A stretch of DNA of 64,000 nucleotides from Gambelia wislizenii (GCA_030847615.1 JAUMIR010000012.1:2163501-2227500), one strand, 5' to 3'; positions 30,226-40,337 are shown, numbered from the stretch's first letter. The notes: generated by a model not told the origin, from the letters alone. Numbers and translations are program-made.

Positions 30226-30430
30226 AAACAACAACAACAAACAAACAAACATTGAGGGCCATGATTACCTCTCCTGGTGAGGTGTGGAGAACCTCAGAAG
30301 GACCAAATCTGGCCTTCTTGCACTCCCAATCTGGCCCTCAGGGAATCAGAGATGCTCGCTCTCCCTTCTCCATTGCATATTAATTAGGTGGCTTCCAAGC
30401 TTTGTGTGGATCGCCTCCTGTCATTGCAAG
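30226..30430. other. Unassigned stretch
   Basis: Short (CAA)n/(CAAA)n run at 30229-30250, then unassigned sequence. Confidence 0.25.
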
Positions 30431-30690
30431 AAGGTGAAATCCTCTTCCATCAGTGTCTCCCATTGTATGGATTCCCTCCTACCATAAAAAGGTGAAATCC
30501 CATTGGTGTCTCCCCTTGTATGGATCCCCTCCCACCATAAAAAGGTGAAATCCCATCAGTGTCTCCCATTGTATGGATCCCCTCCCACTGTAAAAAGGTG
30601 AAATCCCATCAGTGTCTCCCATTGTATGGATCCCCTCCCACCGTAAAAAGGTGAAATCCCTCTTCCATCGGTGTCTCCCATGTCAGTCAT
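30431..30690. repeat. 53-bp tandem array, about five units
   Basis: 'aaggtgaaatcc' recurs at 30431, 30489, 30542, 30595 and 30648; the last three steps are exactly 53 bp, the first 58 because of 'tcttcc'. Each unit contains 'cagtgtctcccattgtatgg'. Low divergence between inner units implies recent amplification. Confidence 0.85.
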
Positions 30691-30827
30691 GCAAAGAATC
30701 CCCTCCAGGTTTCCATTCATGCTTTGCATGAGCTCTCTGAGGTCCTGGGCTCTATTTTCCACCTTGGACAGCTCCCGTAAAGCACCACACTTTTGAGATC
30801 TCTCCAGGAAGGAGATCTTTCTCTCTC

Positions 30828-30958
30828 CATCTTTAGAGGTCTTTCAATAAAGGTTGGATGAGCATCATTCAGGAATGCTTTAGTGAAATATTCCTGCATG
30901 GCAGAAGGGGGTTGGACTAGATGGCCCCTGTGGTCTCTTCGAACTCTAGGATTCTATT
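30828..30958 (+). mobile_element. CR1 3' end, plus
   Basis: 'ctttagaggtctttcaataa', 'aggaatgctttagtgaaat', then 'gttggactagatggcccct' and 'aactctaggattctatta'. Its tail abuts the tail of the next, oppositely oriented copy. Confidence 0.75.
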
Positions 30959-30969
30959 ATCTCCTGAGT

Positions 30970-31315
30970 CTTAGTAGAATCCTAGAATCTTAGAGTTGGA
31001 AGGGACCACAAGGGACATCCAGTCCAGCCCCCTGCCATGCAGGAATACGGAAAGCACTCCTGATAGATGTCCATTCGGCCTCTGCTTAAAAACCTCCAAA
31101 GGAGACTCCACCACACTCCCAGGCAGCAGTGCATTCCACTGCCAAACAGCTCTAATATCATGAAACATTAAGTACCAAGAACACTCCCAGGCAGCATATT
31201 CCATTGTCTCTTAAAATCAGGGAGTTTTTCCAAATGTTTAGGTGGAATCTCTTTCCCTGTAGTTTGAACCCAGGGCTCTGTGTCCTCTAGTCTCTGGAGC
31301 AGCAGAAAACTCTGC
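30970..31315 (-). mobile_element. CR1 3' portion, minus, rearranged
   Basis: Tail 'agaatcctagaatcttagag', then 'gtccagccccctgccatgc'. The segment 'actcccaggcagca' occurs twice (31116 and 31185), so part of the element is duplicated or a second fragment follows. Ends near 'ctggagcagcagaaaac'. Confidence 0.75.
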
Positions 31316-31744
31316 TATTGCTTGGCCATGTGTATCCCAGTTTGCATCCCATTGCCTGAGTTTTTCAGAACTTGAGCTGAAGCATAAATCTCAGTTCATA
31401 AATAAACCATTCCTGGGAAAGCTCCCTTCCTACCCGCTGCCCTCTCCACTCCTCTCAGCTGAAGCAAAGGAGTGGAGCATGCCGAAAAGTGGGGAAGAAA
31501 ATGCCATTATTTCAGACTCTCTGGGGACTGTCTTGTGATGACATCCGTGGCAGCAGCCCAGCTTGTTGTAGCTGTTGAATGAGACTCACCCGGGCCGTGT
31601 CGTGTGGACTGATTTGAAAGTCAAGTGTCCACAGAGAAAGTTGGAGAATAAATTAGTTCCATACCACCACCACCATTGTGCATATCTATATGCTGTACAG
31701 AAAAAAAATGTACATCTTTCTCCCTAACTTTTCTCTCAGCCCAG
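31316..31744. other. Unassigned stretch
   Basis: Nothing recognised apart from 'cttggccatgtgtatcccag' at 31321, a small piece of the 'ATACCCTCCAAC' MITE. Confidence 0.25.
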
Positions 31745-32265
31745 AGGTAGGTGAATACTGGGACCTTCAGCTGTTTGGGACTGCAAATCCCATCACCTCC
31801 CACCATTGGTCAGGCTTCTGGAAATGAAAGTCCAACCCCAACTGAACATCCCTGCCCTGCTTCAACTCTCCCCTCCAGGTTTAGCAATGTGCTTTTTGGA
31901 CTACAGCTCCCAGCATCCTCCCAGCCAGCAGGACCAGTGCTGACCATAACCACTCTCCAAACCATCATAGCCAATACTTCACCCAGCATGGCCACACTGG
32001 CTAGGAGATTCTGGGAGTTGGAGTCCAAAAATCCCACAACTCCCAGAAATTCCCCAGCCAGCAAGTCCAGAGCTGGCAGTCACCAATCCCATACCCAGAA
32101 CAACTTCCAGCCAACTTGACCATGCTGGATGTGGGATTCTGGGGGCTGTAGTCCAAAAAAATAAGTCCCCCAAGCTCTGCCATCCCATGGGACCCTCTTT
32201 GCAGGAGTAAGATATATGGAGTCTCTTTTCTTCTCAGGATGCTGGGACTTGTAGTCACAACCTTT
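31745..32265. repeat. Array of palindromic MITE boxes
   Basis: Repeated boxes 'ttggactacagctcccagca', 'gattctgggagttggagtcc', 'cacaactcccagaaattccc' and 'gattctgggggctgtagtcc' alternate in orientation, with 'ccagccagca' and 'catggccacactggct' between. At least three adjoining or nested copies. Frames spanning it on both strands are artefacts of the repeat. Confidence 0.55.
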
Positions 32266-32440
32266 GAAGAGAAATGATGCTCTGCCAGGGTGGTGCTCGA
32301 TGATATTCCACCTCAACCTTTACATTCACCAGCCTGGTTGTATCACCTTTGGGCAGAAGAGGTGGAAGGAGTATTTTACAGGACTGAGCTAGTCCCAATT
32401 CAGCACATAATCAGGGGCAAGCAGGGTGGCATTTTCATCC
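32266..32440. other. Unassigned stretch
   Basis: Nothing recognised. Confidence 0.2.
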
Positions 32441-32444
32441 AGTT

Positions 32445-32505
32445 GTTGTTGTGTGAGTTCAAGTCATTTCTGACTTATGGTCACCCTAAGGTGAACTGTA
32501 GTATG
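32445..32505 (-). mobile_element. CORE/MIR-like SINE tail fragment
   Basis: 'ttgttgtgtgagttcaagtc' and 'acttatggtcaccctaaggt': only the tail of the SINE family. Confidence 0.55.
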
Positions 32506-32825
32506 TGGGGAAATAATCATTGTAATGTAAAAGCAATCTTGTGTACCTCATTCACAATCTTAGATAAGTCTAGGGTTTTTCCCTGCATGCATTTTGTTCT
32601 CCCAAAATTCCCTTCTCTTACTTCACTGGGCACTTCTAGCCAACTAGAAGTGCTGGGTGATTCACACATGACCTAATTTGAATTTTATTGCTTTTGTGTA
32701 ATTTGCTTTCTCTTCTGAATCTGACTCTCCATGAGAATGGAGGCATCTTAAGCTTTCCTGTAACCATGCCATGATGCATCGGAACCCAGCCATGGCTGTA
32801 GGCTGGTGAGTCTTTCCTACCCATT
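32506..32825. other. Unassigned stretch
   Basis: Nothing recognised. Confidence 0.2.
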
Positions 32826-32968
32826 CTTAGTCAGTTAGGGACCTTTTCTTAAGTTTGTTTTAGTATGTAGATTGAGACTGATATACCTTCAGTAAACTTT
32901 GTGATTATGGAGTTTTTATATTGTAAGCCGCCCCGATTGCGTTGCAGAGGGGCGGGATATAAATAAAA

Positions 32969-33005
<37 letters not shown>

Positions 33006-33008
33006 GTT
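32826..33008 (+). mobile_element. L2-like LINE 3' tail with (ATT)n
   Basis: 'gtaagccgccccgattgcgt', then 'gaggggcgggatataaataa' and (ATT)n. Identical in layout to the tail at 54.84 kb, which keeps RT sequence. Confidence 0.55.
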
Positions 33009-33249
33009 TTGCATTTTAAACTGACTCCTTTGTTTTGTAATGAGTCTAATTTAACTGGGGGATCCCAGATCTCTGAATACACTTTTAAATGATAATTGAG
33101 CTTAAGTCTGCTTCTTAACCGCACTCTGCATAAAGCGTGAAGCCAAAAGTGACTGAATGATTTTACCTTTTTTAAAAGGAAATAATTCTTGTTGTTTTTA
33201 AAGGACTAGAGCCTGGAATTTTTTAATGCAATTTTATTTTTAGACTCAT
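33009..33249. other. Unassigned stretch
   Basis: AT-rich, no recognised element. Confidence 0.2.
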
Positions 33250-33408
33250 TACCTTCCAACATGAACCCATCACACGGTTTTCTAAAGCTGAGAGTGTGTG
33301 ACTTGTCCAAAGTTACCAAGTGGGTTTGTATGGCCAAGCAGAGATTCGAACCCTGATCTCTAGAGTTGTGGTCTAGCACTCAAGCCACTATGCCACACTG
33401 GGTCCCTT
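33250..33408 (-). mobile_element. CORE/MIR-like SINE, minus, tail lost
   Basis: 'gagagtgtgtgacttgtcca', box B complement 'gagattcgaaccctgatctc' (well preserved), head complement 'caagccactatgccacactg'. Confidence 0.7.
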
Positions 33409-33779
33409 TTCATCCAGACCTATTTGTAAATGTTTGAGGAGGGGCACCTCCCTCTCTATACAAAGCATTTCTTAATAAATGATCCCAACATCGCTTGCAA
33501 TTTTGGCTTACAAAGTGGTGAAAATATTTAAAAATATTTGAAAAAATGACCCAAGTGCTGAGAAACTCCAGTGAGGAGAATCATAGACAGGCAAGAGTCT
33601 TCAACATTGGATAAAAATGCACACATGGAGAAAATAGCATTTCCTGAACAGAAGTCAACATTTCTGCACAGAACACAACTTCCCTGCGGAGAAAACACTA
33701 CAGTATTTTCTGTGTAGAAAATGCCATTTTCTGTGCCAAAAAACCCCCTCCACGTGCATTTTTTTGGGGAGGGGCACAC
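33409..33779. repeat. Short internally repetitive AT-rich repeat
   Basis: Bases 33610-33745 repeat variants of 'gaaaatagcatttcctg', 'gtattttctgtgtagaaaa' and 'tgccattttctgtgcc', mutually complementary in part. Could be a decayed palindromic MITE. Confidence 0.35.
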
Positions 33780-34165
33780 AATTAATCATCAGTTGTGAAT
33801 AGTCTTTGAAGCCTCCATATTTTGCAATGGCTTTCTAATGGAGAGGAAAAAAATGGTAATGTTATTTCTTCTTGTTTCTGAGAATCAAAATTGACAAAGG
33901 CTTGCATCCCTAGGCTGCTTTACAAGCTGTCAAAATGGACAGGAGACTTTGGGAGAAGCAACGGCCAAGAAAATATTTCACCACCCTCTTAAAAGGATGG
34001 GAGACTGACTCCCCAGCTTCTGTGGCTACTCAGAGTTAACCTTATAGCTTAATCAATACAATTGATGGACTTGCCAGAGGGTTTTTACTTGGCAGCCGCT
34101 CCTGGATTTCTGCTCGCAGCGGCTTCACCTGCAGTGTATATATGCTGCCTCATTTCAAGGTGCTA
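33780..34165. other. Non-repetitive island, candidate conserved non-coding DNA
   Basis: 'attaatcatcagttgtgaat', 'caagctgtcaaaatggacag' and 'caatacaattgatggacttg' contain TAAT/TGAC/TGAT motifs typical of homeodomain and TALE sites. No repeat recognised. Confidence 0.3.
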
Positions 34166-34363
34166 TTATGTGTGCTGGCTGGGGGATGCTGGGAGTGACA
34201 GTCCCAGAAAGGCACCTTTTCCCATGCTCTGAAAGTACAGATGGGATCTGTGCTTTCAATTCACCTGTCAACTTACAGCAACACCATGAATTTCCTAGAG
34301 TTTTCTTGGGCAAGGGAGTCTCAGAGGTGGTTTTGCCAGTTTCTTCCTTGGAAATAGAACCTT
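34166..34363 (-). mobile_element. 5S-SINE body with a MITE box, split copy (tail part)
   Basis: 'tggctgggggatgctgggag' and 'accttttcccatgctctgaa' match 51.23-51.28 kb, and 'cacctgtcaacttacagcaa' to 'tctcagaggtggttttgcca' is the 5S-SINE tail. Sequence is cut at 34363 by LINE sequence. Confidence 0.55.
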
Positions 34364-34587
34364 ACTTTGAGAACTCACGCTGAACAAGTCTTGAAGAGAA
34401 ACGACAACACAGAAAGAATCACAACCCAAAAACATCACCCAAGGAGACCTTCTGCTGTGCTTTCTGCAACCGGACTTGTTTATCTCGGATTGGCCTTTTT
34501 AGTCATCAGCGCACTTGCAGAAAGCGCGGGATGAGTCCTTCCTGAATCTTCATTTGCGAAGAAAAGCCAGAGAGAGAGAGTCTCCCA
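34364..34587 (+). mobile_element. LINE 3' end fragment with (GA)n tail
   Basis: 'tttgagaactcacgctgaac', 'tgctttctgcaaccggactt' and 'gagtccttcctgaatcttca', then (GA)n at 34577-34587. Only the C-terminal finger region of the LINE family remains. It separates the two halves of a 5S-SINE. Confidence 0.75.
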
Positions 34588-34655
34588 TTCAAATACTAAC
34601 CAGGGCTAACGCTGCTTAGCTTCCAAGATCAGACAGGATCTTGCCCCTCACCAGA
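34588..34655 (-). mobile_element. 5S-derived head of the split 5S-SINE
   Basis: 'aaatactaaccagggctaac', 'gctgcttagcttccaagatc' and 'agacaggatct' are the reverse complement of the 5S internal promoter region. Confidence 0.7.
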
Positions 34656-35206
34656 CCCCCAAAGCACCCAGCAGTGCCTCAAATTGCTTTTTTTGCTCAC
34701 TGCAACTTAGATGGTCCTGCTAAGTTGTACCCCAAAAAAGTCCCTTTTGGGAAAAAAAATCACATATTGTAGGTTTCCTCCATTTTGCTCTCATTCATTA
34801 TTCATTCCTTTTAACATTGTCAAGCATCTATTCCAAATCAGCCAGCCCTTTGATGCCCACATTTTTGTGCTTCTCCATCTCTCTGAACACGACTGCCTCC
34901 ATTGTGCTTGAAAGAAAGGGAGATAACACAAGCGACTATCGCTGCTCCTTCTTTCCTGCTCGGCCTCCTGCGTTTTCCTTCTCCTCTTCTTTCTCTTGTC
35001 TGCAGAATCAATCCTTGTGGGGTGTCAACCCAAATTCAGGAAGCCAAAAAATAAATGCTTGCACATACATACACTCTGTGCCATGCTTGTAATTGACATT
35101 TGTCGGTCGCGGTCTTCCCCGAGACATCATGGAAATTGGAGCCTTATTATTCTGCATGCTAACGGCTCATTGTTTAGATCTCCCAACATGCTCTGGTTTT
35201 TAATCA
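34656..35206. other. Non-repetitive stretch
   Basis: No repeat recognised. 'gacatcatggaaattggagc' and 'gcatgctaacggctcattgt' (35120-35180) are the most element-free part. Unrecognised frames of 66-91 codons. Confidence 0.25.
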
Positions 35207-35629
35207 GTGAAAATAAGGCAGAGTTTGTACTGCTTTTTTTCATCCTCCCTTTTTTCTCTTCTCCTTAAAAAACTGAATTATGCTGAGCTAAAACAACTTC
35301 TCTCTCTGTTTCTCTTGCATAGCACGTTAAGTGTTGTCCACAGATCCAATTGGTTTTGCAAAGAAGGTTGTCCACCCAAAGGATCGTGGCAGAGGCAGTG
35401 GAATCTTTCCAGAGTGACATTGATAAGTTCATTGCCTGCCAGCTTCACAGGGGTTTCTCTTTGTTCGGATCCTATTGATCCCAAGATGTTCATCATGTTA
35501 AAAGACCAGTTTGATGCCGTGGCGCTGTCTGCTGGAGACATCTTTCCCCCGCTGTGGCTTTTCGCAGCAGGGTTACTGCTGTGGCTGCTTGGGTTATTCA
35601 ATGGTACAAAGAAGGGGCAAGAAATGTAG
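35207..35629 (+). other. Unrecognised 140-codon open frame
   Basis: The ATG-to-stop frame ends with DQFDAVALSAGDIFPPLW and a hydrophobic run LFAAGLLLWLLGLF followed by GTKKGQEM. It overlaps a 107-codon minus frame of equal openness. No family recognised and no splice or codon evidence, so I do not call it a gene. Confidence 0.15.
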
Positions 35630-35714
35630 GCTTACAACTCCCAAGCCACCAACAAAACAAAGAACCCTGTGCGGGTCTGGTGGAGCAAGATGATCAGGGA
35701 GGGCAGTGCTTCCT

Positions 35715-35845
35715 AAATTCTGGTCTTCCAAGTGTTTAGGACTTCAGGTGCCAGAATTGCTGACTCTTGGCTGCACTGCCTGGGGCTTCTGGGAGTTGAA
35801 GTCCAAAACACCTGGAGGACCAAAGTCTGGGAACTACGGTTCTGA
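35715..35845. repeat. Palindromic hAT-like MITE
   Basis: 'ttctggtcttccaagtgttt' faces 'aaacacctggaggaccaaag'; 'cttctgggagttgaagtcc' lies inside. Confidence 0.5.
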
Positions 35846-35879
35846 GGCAGGGATAGAGAAGAAAGTGTAGGAAGAAGTG

Positions 35880-35985
35880 GAATGAGACCCATCTAGTCCA
35901 ATGCTCTGTTCCCACACTGGTTCACCAGTTGACCTAGTGGGACTCCACCAGTAGGAGTGGAAAGAAAGGCTGGAATTCTGTATCA
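35880..35985 (+). repeat. Dispersed amniote-type repeat fragment
   Basis: 'gacccatctagtccaatgct' and 'gttcccacactggttcacca' resemble an old LINE 3' region from memory. Confidence 0.3.
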
Positions 35986-36004
35986 GCTACTTAAGTTAAG
36001 TATA

Positions 36005-36074
36005 CAGATAGACCCCTATATCTGTGGGACCCATATCTACAGATTCACTTACCTGTGCCTGAAAAAAATGTGGT
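36005..36074 (+). mobile_element. Left end of a TA-flanked MITE abutting the satellite
   Basis: After TA (36003-36004) comes 'cagatagacccctatatctg' and 'gggacccatatctacagatt', the left terminus of the MITE subfamily seen at 864 and 56760. It runs directly into the first satellite unit; its right terminus is missing. Confidence 0.55.
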
Positions 36075-37262
36075 CTCTCTAGGCATCTTCTAGGTCCTCC
36101 AGCATGACTCTGTGGTATGTTTCAGCCAGAAGCTGTCCATAGAGTAACACTGGAGGACCTAGAAGATACCTAGAGAGGTATTCTTTCTAGGCATCTTCTA
36201 GGTCCTCCAGCATGACTCTATGGTATGTTTCTGCTGGAAGTGTACCATAGAGTAATACTGGAGGACTTAGTAGATGCCTAGAGAGATATTCTTTCTAGGC
36301 ATCTTCTAGGTCCTCCAGCATGACTCTATGGTATGTTTCTGCCAGAAGTGGACCATAGAGTAATACTGGAGGACCTACAAGATGCCTAGAGAGGTGTTCT
36401 TTGTAGTCATCTTCTAGGTCCTCCAGCATGACTCTATAGTATGTTTCTTTCAGAAGTGGACCATAGAATAACACTGGAGGACGTAGAAGATGCCTAGAGA
36501 AGTATTCTTTCTAGGCATCTCCTAGGTCCTCCAGCATGACTCTATGGTATGTTTCTGCTGGAAGTGGACCATAGAGTAACACTGGAGGACCTAGAAGATT
36601 CCTAGAGAGGTATTCTTTCTAGACATCTTCTAGGTCCTCCAAAATGACTCTATGGTATGTTTCTGCCAGCAGTGGACAATAGAGTAACACTGGAGGACAT
36701 AGAAGATGCCTAGAGAGGTATTCTTTCTAGGCATCTTCTAGGTCCTCCAGCATGACTCTATGATATGTTTCTGCTGGAAGTGGACCATAGAGTAACACTG
36801 GAGGACCTGGAGGATGCCTAGAGAGGTATTCTTTCTAGTCATCTTCTAGGTCCTCCAAAATGACTCTATGGTATGTTTCTTTCAGAAGCAGACCATAGAG
36901 TAACACTGGAGGACCTAGAAGATGCCTAGAGAGGTATTCTTTCTAGGCATCTCCTAGGTCCTCCAGCATGACTCTATGGTATGTTTCTGCCAGAAGTGGA
37001 CCATAGAGTAATACTGGAGGACCTACAAGATGCCTAGAGAGGTGTTCTTTCTAGTCATCTTCTAGGTCCTCCAGCATGACTCTATGGTATGTTTCTTTCA
37101 GAAGTGGACTATAGAGTAACACTGGAGGACATAGAAGATGCCTAGAGAGGTATTCTTTCTAGGCATCTCCTAGGTCCTCCAGCATGACTCTATGGTATGT
37201 TTCTGCCAAATGCTGGCCATAGAGTAACACTGGAGGACCTAGAAGATGCCTAGAGAGGTATT
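36075..37262. repeat. 108-bp satellite, 11 units, each an inverted repeat
   Basis: The landmark 'ctagg' falls at 36079, 36187, 36295, 36403, 36511, 36619, 36727, 36835, 36943, 37051 and 37159: exactly 108 bp each time. Within a unit, 'tctctaggcatcttctagg' and 'tcctccagcatgactctatg' are mirrored by the complementary 'catagagtaacactggagga' and 'cctagaagatgcctagaga', leaving about 20 nt of loop ('gtatgtttctgccagaagtg'). Units carry a few per cent substitutions and almost no indels. Confidence 0.9.
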
Positions 37263-37620
37263 GCCTTTTTGACAGTCCAGGGTATCTGTAGAACCCTTCT
37301 CCATCACCACATTTCAAATGAGTTCATTCTCTTCCTATCAGTTTTCTTCACCGTCCAGCTTTCACAACCATACATAGTGATAGGAAATGAAATGGCATGG
37401 ACCATCCTAACTTCGGTATTCAATGATACATCTTGACAGTTCAGCATCTTCTCCAGTTCCTTCATGCACCTTGCAGCTGCCCTTCCAAGTCCTAGTCTTC
37501 TTCTGATTTCTTGACTACAGTCTCCATTCTAATGAATGACTGAACCAAAGTATGGAAAATCTGGAACCATTTCAATATCTTCATCATCTACTTTAACATT
37601 ATGTAGCTCCTAAGCCCCAT
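37263..37620 (-). mobile_element. RTE-BovB reverse-transcriptase fragment
   Basis: The minus strand translates as ITMYGCESWTVKKTDRKRM and, further on, CKVDDEDIEMVPDFPYFGS with SQEIRRRLGLGRAAARCMKE, a BovB RT region upstream of the other BovB tails. Stops interrupt it. It begins exactly where the satellite ends. Confidence 0.75.
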
Positions 37621-38120
37621 ATAACTATAATGGTAGTTAATTAATGGCGGGGCTTGGAAGTGTTGCCATAACTCATTACTTCTTAAACATTGATTTCCCA
37701 AGCTCTGCAGAAACTATCCTTCAGCTCAGAGCTGTATTTTTTTTTCACTTTTCCCTACTAATAAAGCTTTCAAAAATCTGACCCACTCAGAGGGAGAAGG
37801 GAAAAAGTAACATCCATTTAAAAAGGTTTGACATTGTGGGTGGACTCTCATTGTGCTCAGACAGTTAAATAAAATGTTGAGGACCATTAATTTTGTCAAG
37901 TTTGGCTATAAAAGTAGCAGCAAGAATTCAAGTCAGCAGTAAAAAAAGGGGGGACAAAGAAAACTGGAATTGTTGAAAGTACCCTGGAGAGAGACTTTGG
38001 ATACTCAAAGAAAATGCCGTTTATTTTTCTTGGGAATGCTGTGTGCTTTAAGTGACAAGATTCTGGAGACCAAAATCCTTGACACAATCACCTATGAGTA
38101 AGCCTCTCAGAACAAAATGG
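37621..38120. other. Unassigned stretch
   Basis: AT-rich, no recognised element or exon. Confidence 0.2.
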
Positions 38121-38124
38121 AGCT

Positions 38125-38568
38125 TGTTGTGGTGGTTGTGTGCCCTCAAGTCATTTCTGACTTATGGCAACCTATCATGGGTCTGTCTTGGCAAGATTTG
38201 TTCTGAGATGGTTTGCCAGGGCCTTCCTTTGAGGCTGAGAGAGTGTGACTTGCCCAAGGGGACCCAGTGGGTTTCCATGGTTGAGTGGCGATTTGAACCC
38301 TGTTCTCCGGAGCCATGATAGGACTTTATCACTCAGCACTTAGAGTGCTGTTATTCCACTTTAACTGCTGTGGCCGCCTCCTGTGGAATTCTGGGATTTG
38401 TAGTTCAGTGAAGCCTAAGAGCTCTTTGGCTGAGAGTTCTAAATGCCCCTCCCTAAACTGCAAATCCCAGGATTCCACAGCCAGAGCAGTTAAAGTGAAA
38501 TAATAACACTATAACAGTGTAGTGCTATACAATCCAATGCTCAAACCACTATACTACAGTGACTCTCC
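38125..38568 (-). mobile_element. CORE/MIR-like SINE split by a palindromic MITE
   Basis: Tail 'gttgtgtgccctcaagtcat', core 'gtgacttgcccaaggggacc' and box B complement 'cgatttgaaccctgttctcc' end near 38325. The head complement 'ccaatgctcaaaccactata' resumes near 38532. The about 205 bp between belong to a MITE. Confidence 0.7.
38330..38528. mobile_element. Palindromic hAT-like MITE inside the SINE
   Basis: 'gtgctgttattccactttaa' faces 'ttaaagtgaaataataacac'; 'aattctgggatttgtagttc' faces 'aactgcaaatcccaggattc'. The target duplication is not clear. Confidence 0.6.
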
Positions 38569-38866
38569 TGAGTGGAACTTACTTCTATGTAAAGAATCAT
38601 AAAACTGCATTATACTAGAGTGGACAAACAAAGCAATCGAGAATTACAACCTGTACCATACACACACATTGAGTCATATAAACCTTATACCATTTTCTCA
38701 TGCAGAATCAAAGAATGTCAAAGAATATTCATTTTCTCATGCAAAATGAAAATCAAAGAATATCAAACATTCTCTCCCTGCTGGGTAAGACTATGGGAAC
38801 TTTTTGTATATTGTTTTTTTCTAAATTGTGGGACTTTTTTTTTTTGGCAAAAAAAAAAATCTTATA
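38569..38866. other. Unassigned stretch
   Basis: AT-rich; poly(T) and poly(A) runs at 38836-38859. 'agaatcaaagaatgtcaaag' is locally repeated. Confidence 0.25.
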
Positions 38867-39097
38867 GAGTTGTCCCTTCACATTCGCTGGGGTTTAGTTC
38901 CAGGACCCTCTGTGAATACCCAAATCCATGAATACTCAAGTCCCATTCTGTGCAATGGCATAGCAAAATGGGGTCCCTGATATAAGATGGCAAAATCAAA
39001 GTTTGCTTTTTGGATGATTATTTTTTTAAAGAATATTTTCAAGCCGTGAATACTTAAAACCATGAATGCCAAATCCATGAATGTGGAGGAACAACTG
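38867..39097. mobile_element. Tigger-like MITE, 231 bp, uninterrupted
   Basis: 'gagttgtcccttcacattcg' at left and 'gaatgtggaggaacaactg' at right are inverted. TA (38865-38866) precedes; TG replaces TA after. Interior 'aagatggcaaaatcaaagtt' and 'ttttcaagccgtgaatactt' identify the same subfamily as 15.1 and 44.7 kb. Confidence 0.7.
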
Positions 39098-39486
39098 TGT
39101 ACTCAAGGCATTAATTTATGGATTAAACTAATCCCACTCCAAAAAACACTGGGAGTTTTATACAAAATTCGGTTATAATCATTCACCTTGATGATGAGGT
39201 TGTTGTTACATTTTTTTGATGTCTCACCTCTTTCCCCTGTTTGGCACTCAAACAGCTTAATGAAAGTAGAAACCAATGCAGTTAAAAATCCACATCATGC
39301 AAAAGTTAAAACCATAAGTGAAAATAAAGCCAGCTAAAAACTTAATGGTTAAAAAGAAAGCAACCAATAGATAATATTTCGCATTTTTTTGCGAAAAAAT
39401 CCATTTCGCAAAGCCCTTTCCCCCTGAGCAGTCAGTCCTCAAAGTTTGCTGAAACAAAGAGATCTTCCTCTGCCTACAGAAGAGTA
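39098..39486. other. Unassigned stretch
   Basis: Nothing recognised. Confidence 0.2.
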
Positions 39487-39832
39487 GCAGTGTACCCTCC
39501 AACTGTCCAGGTTTGGCAGCAGTGGTCCAATTATTCCTTTGCCGTCCCATTTTCTCAACTCTTTTTAAAGTGTCCCAGTTTCTCTCCTACTTTCCCCCTT
39601 TTCTCTTCAGCTTACTTCAGTTACTGCAAACTTGAGTTCAAAATGCAAAAGTAATTTGCACACCATTAACTCAGGCAGGAGAAGAGAAGGCTGGTCATAA
39701 ATCTGCTCTTCCCAGGAGACTCAGGCAAAATCAAACCACTGCAGCCTCTCCTAGCTTGTGCATTCTTCCTCTCCGTAACTTTTGCCATCTTGACCATTTA
39801 CGAATGCTGCTTGACCACTTCTGTCCAGGAAG
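39487..39832 (+). mobile_element. 'ATACCCTCCAAC' MITE, left end intact
   Basis: Starts 'taccctccaactgtccagg' and carries 'ctttttaaagtgtcccag', 'actgcagcctctcctagctt' and 'ttttgccatcttgacc'. Right terminus decayed. Confidence 0.65.
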
Positions 39833-40337
39833 GACTTTATCAGACTAGCCTCTAAAAACCTTTCTTTGCCACCATATTTTAAATCTCTCCTTCTCTTTCT
39901 TTCTCCAAAATGCATACATATGAAAACAAATGCACGTCACACAAATTGATTTTCTGAAGACTGCATTTTTGACTATCGTAATATATACGTTCAATTTCAG
40001 TTTCACTTTTATAGATATAAATTCAGTTTTCAACCTGCCTTTAAACGTTTTGGAGGCTTACAATTAAATTAAGGTAGCTTGTTCAGTATTAGTTATAACA
40101 GCAGATGACACTAAATATAAAAACAGACAGGAGAGAGAAACATTGTACTTAAAAGAGTTGACACCAGTGATCAAGGCAAATCAAAAATTCAGCATTTAAG
40201 ATTTTATTTTCGTATTTTGTAGATGGGGCAGAGTCGCATCATGTTGATGTTGGCTTCTTCCTAGCATCATTTTAATAGTGGTCCCAGTAAGGGGAGAAGG
40301 GAGTTCATTACCTTTCTAGTTAGTGTGCTGCCAAAAT
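39833..40337. other. AT-rich unassigned stretch
   Basis: No repeat recognised. Confidence 0.2.

Noticed and set aside
36075..37262. CRISPR-like regular array
   Set aside because: Units are contiguous 108-bp repeats with no unique spacers, in a vertebrate genome. It is a satellite.
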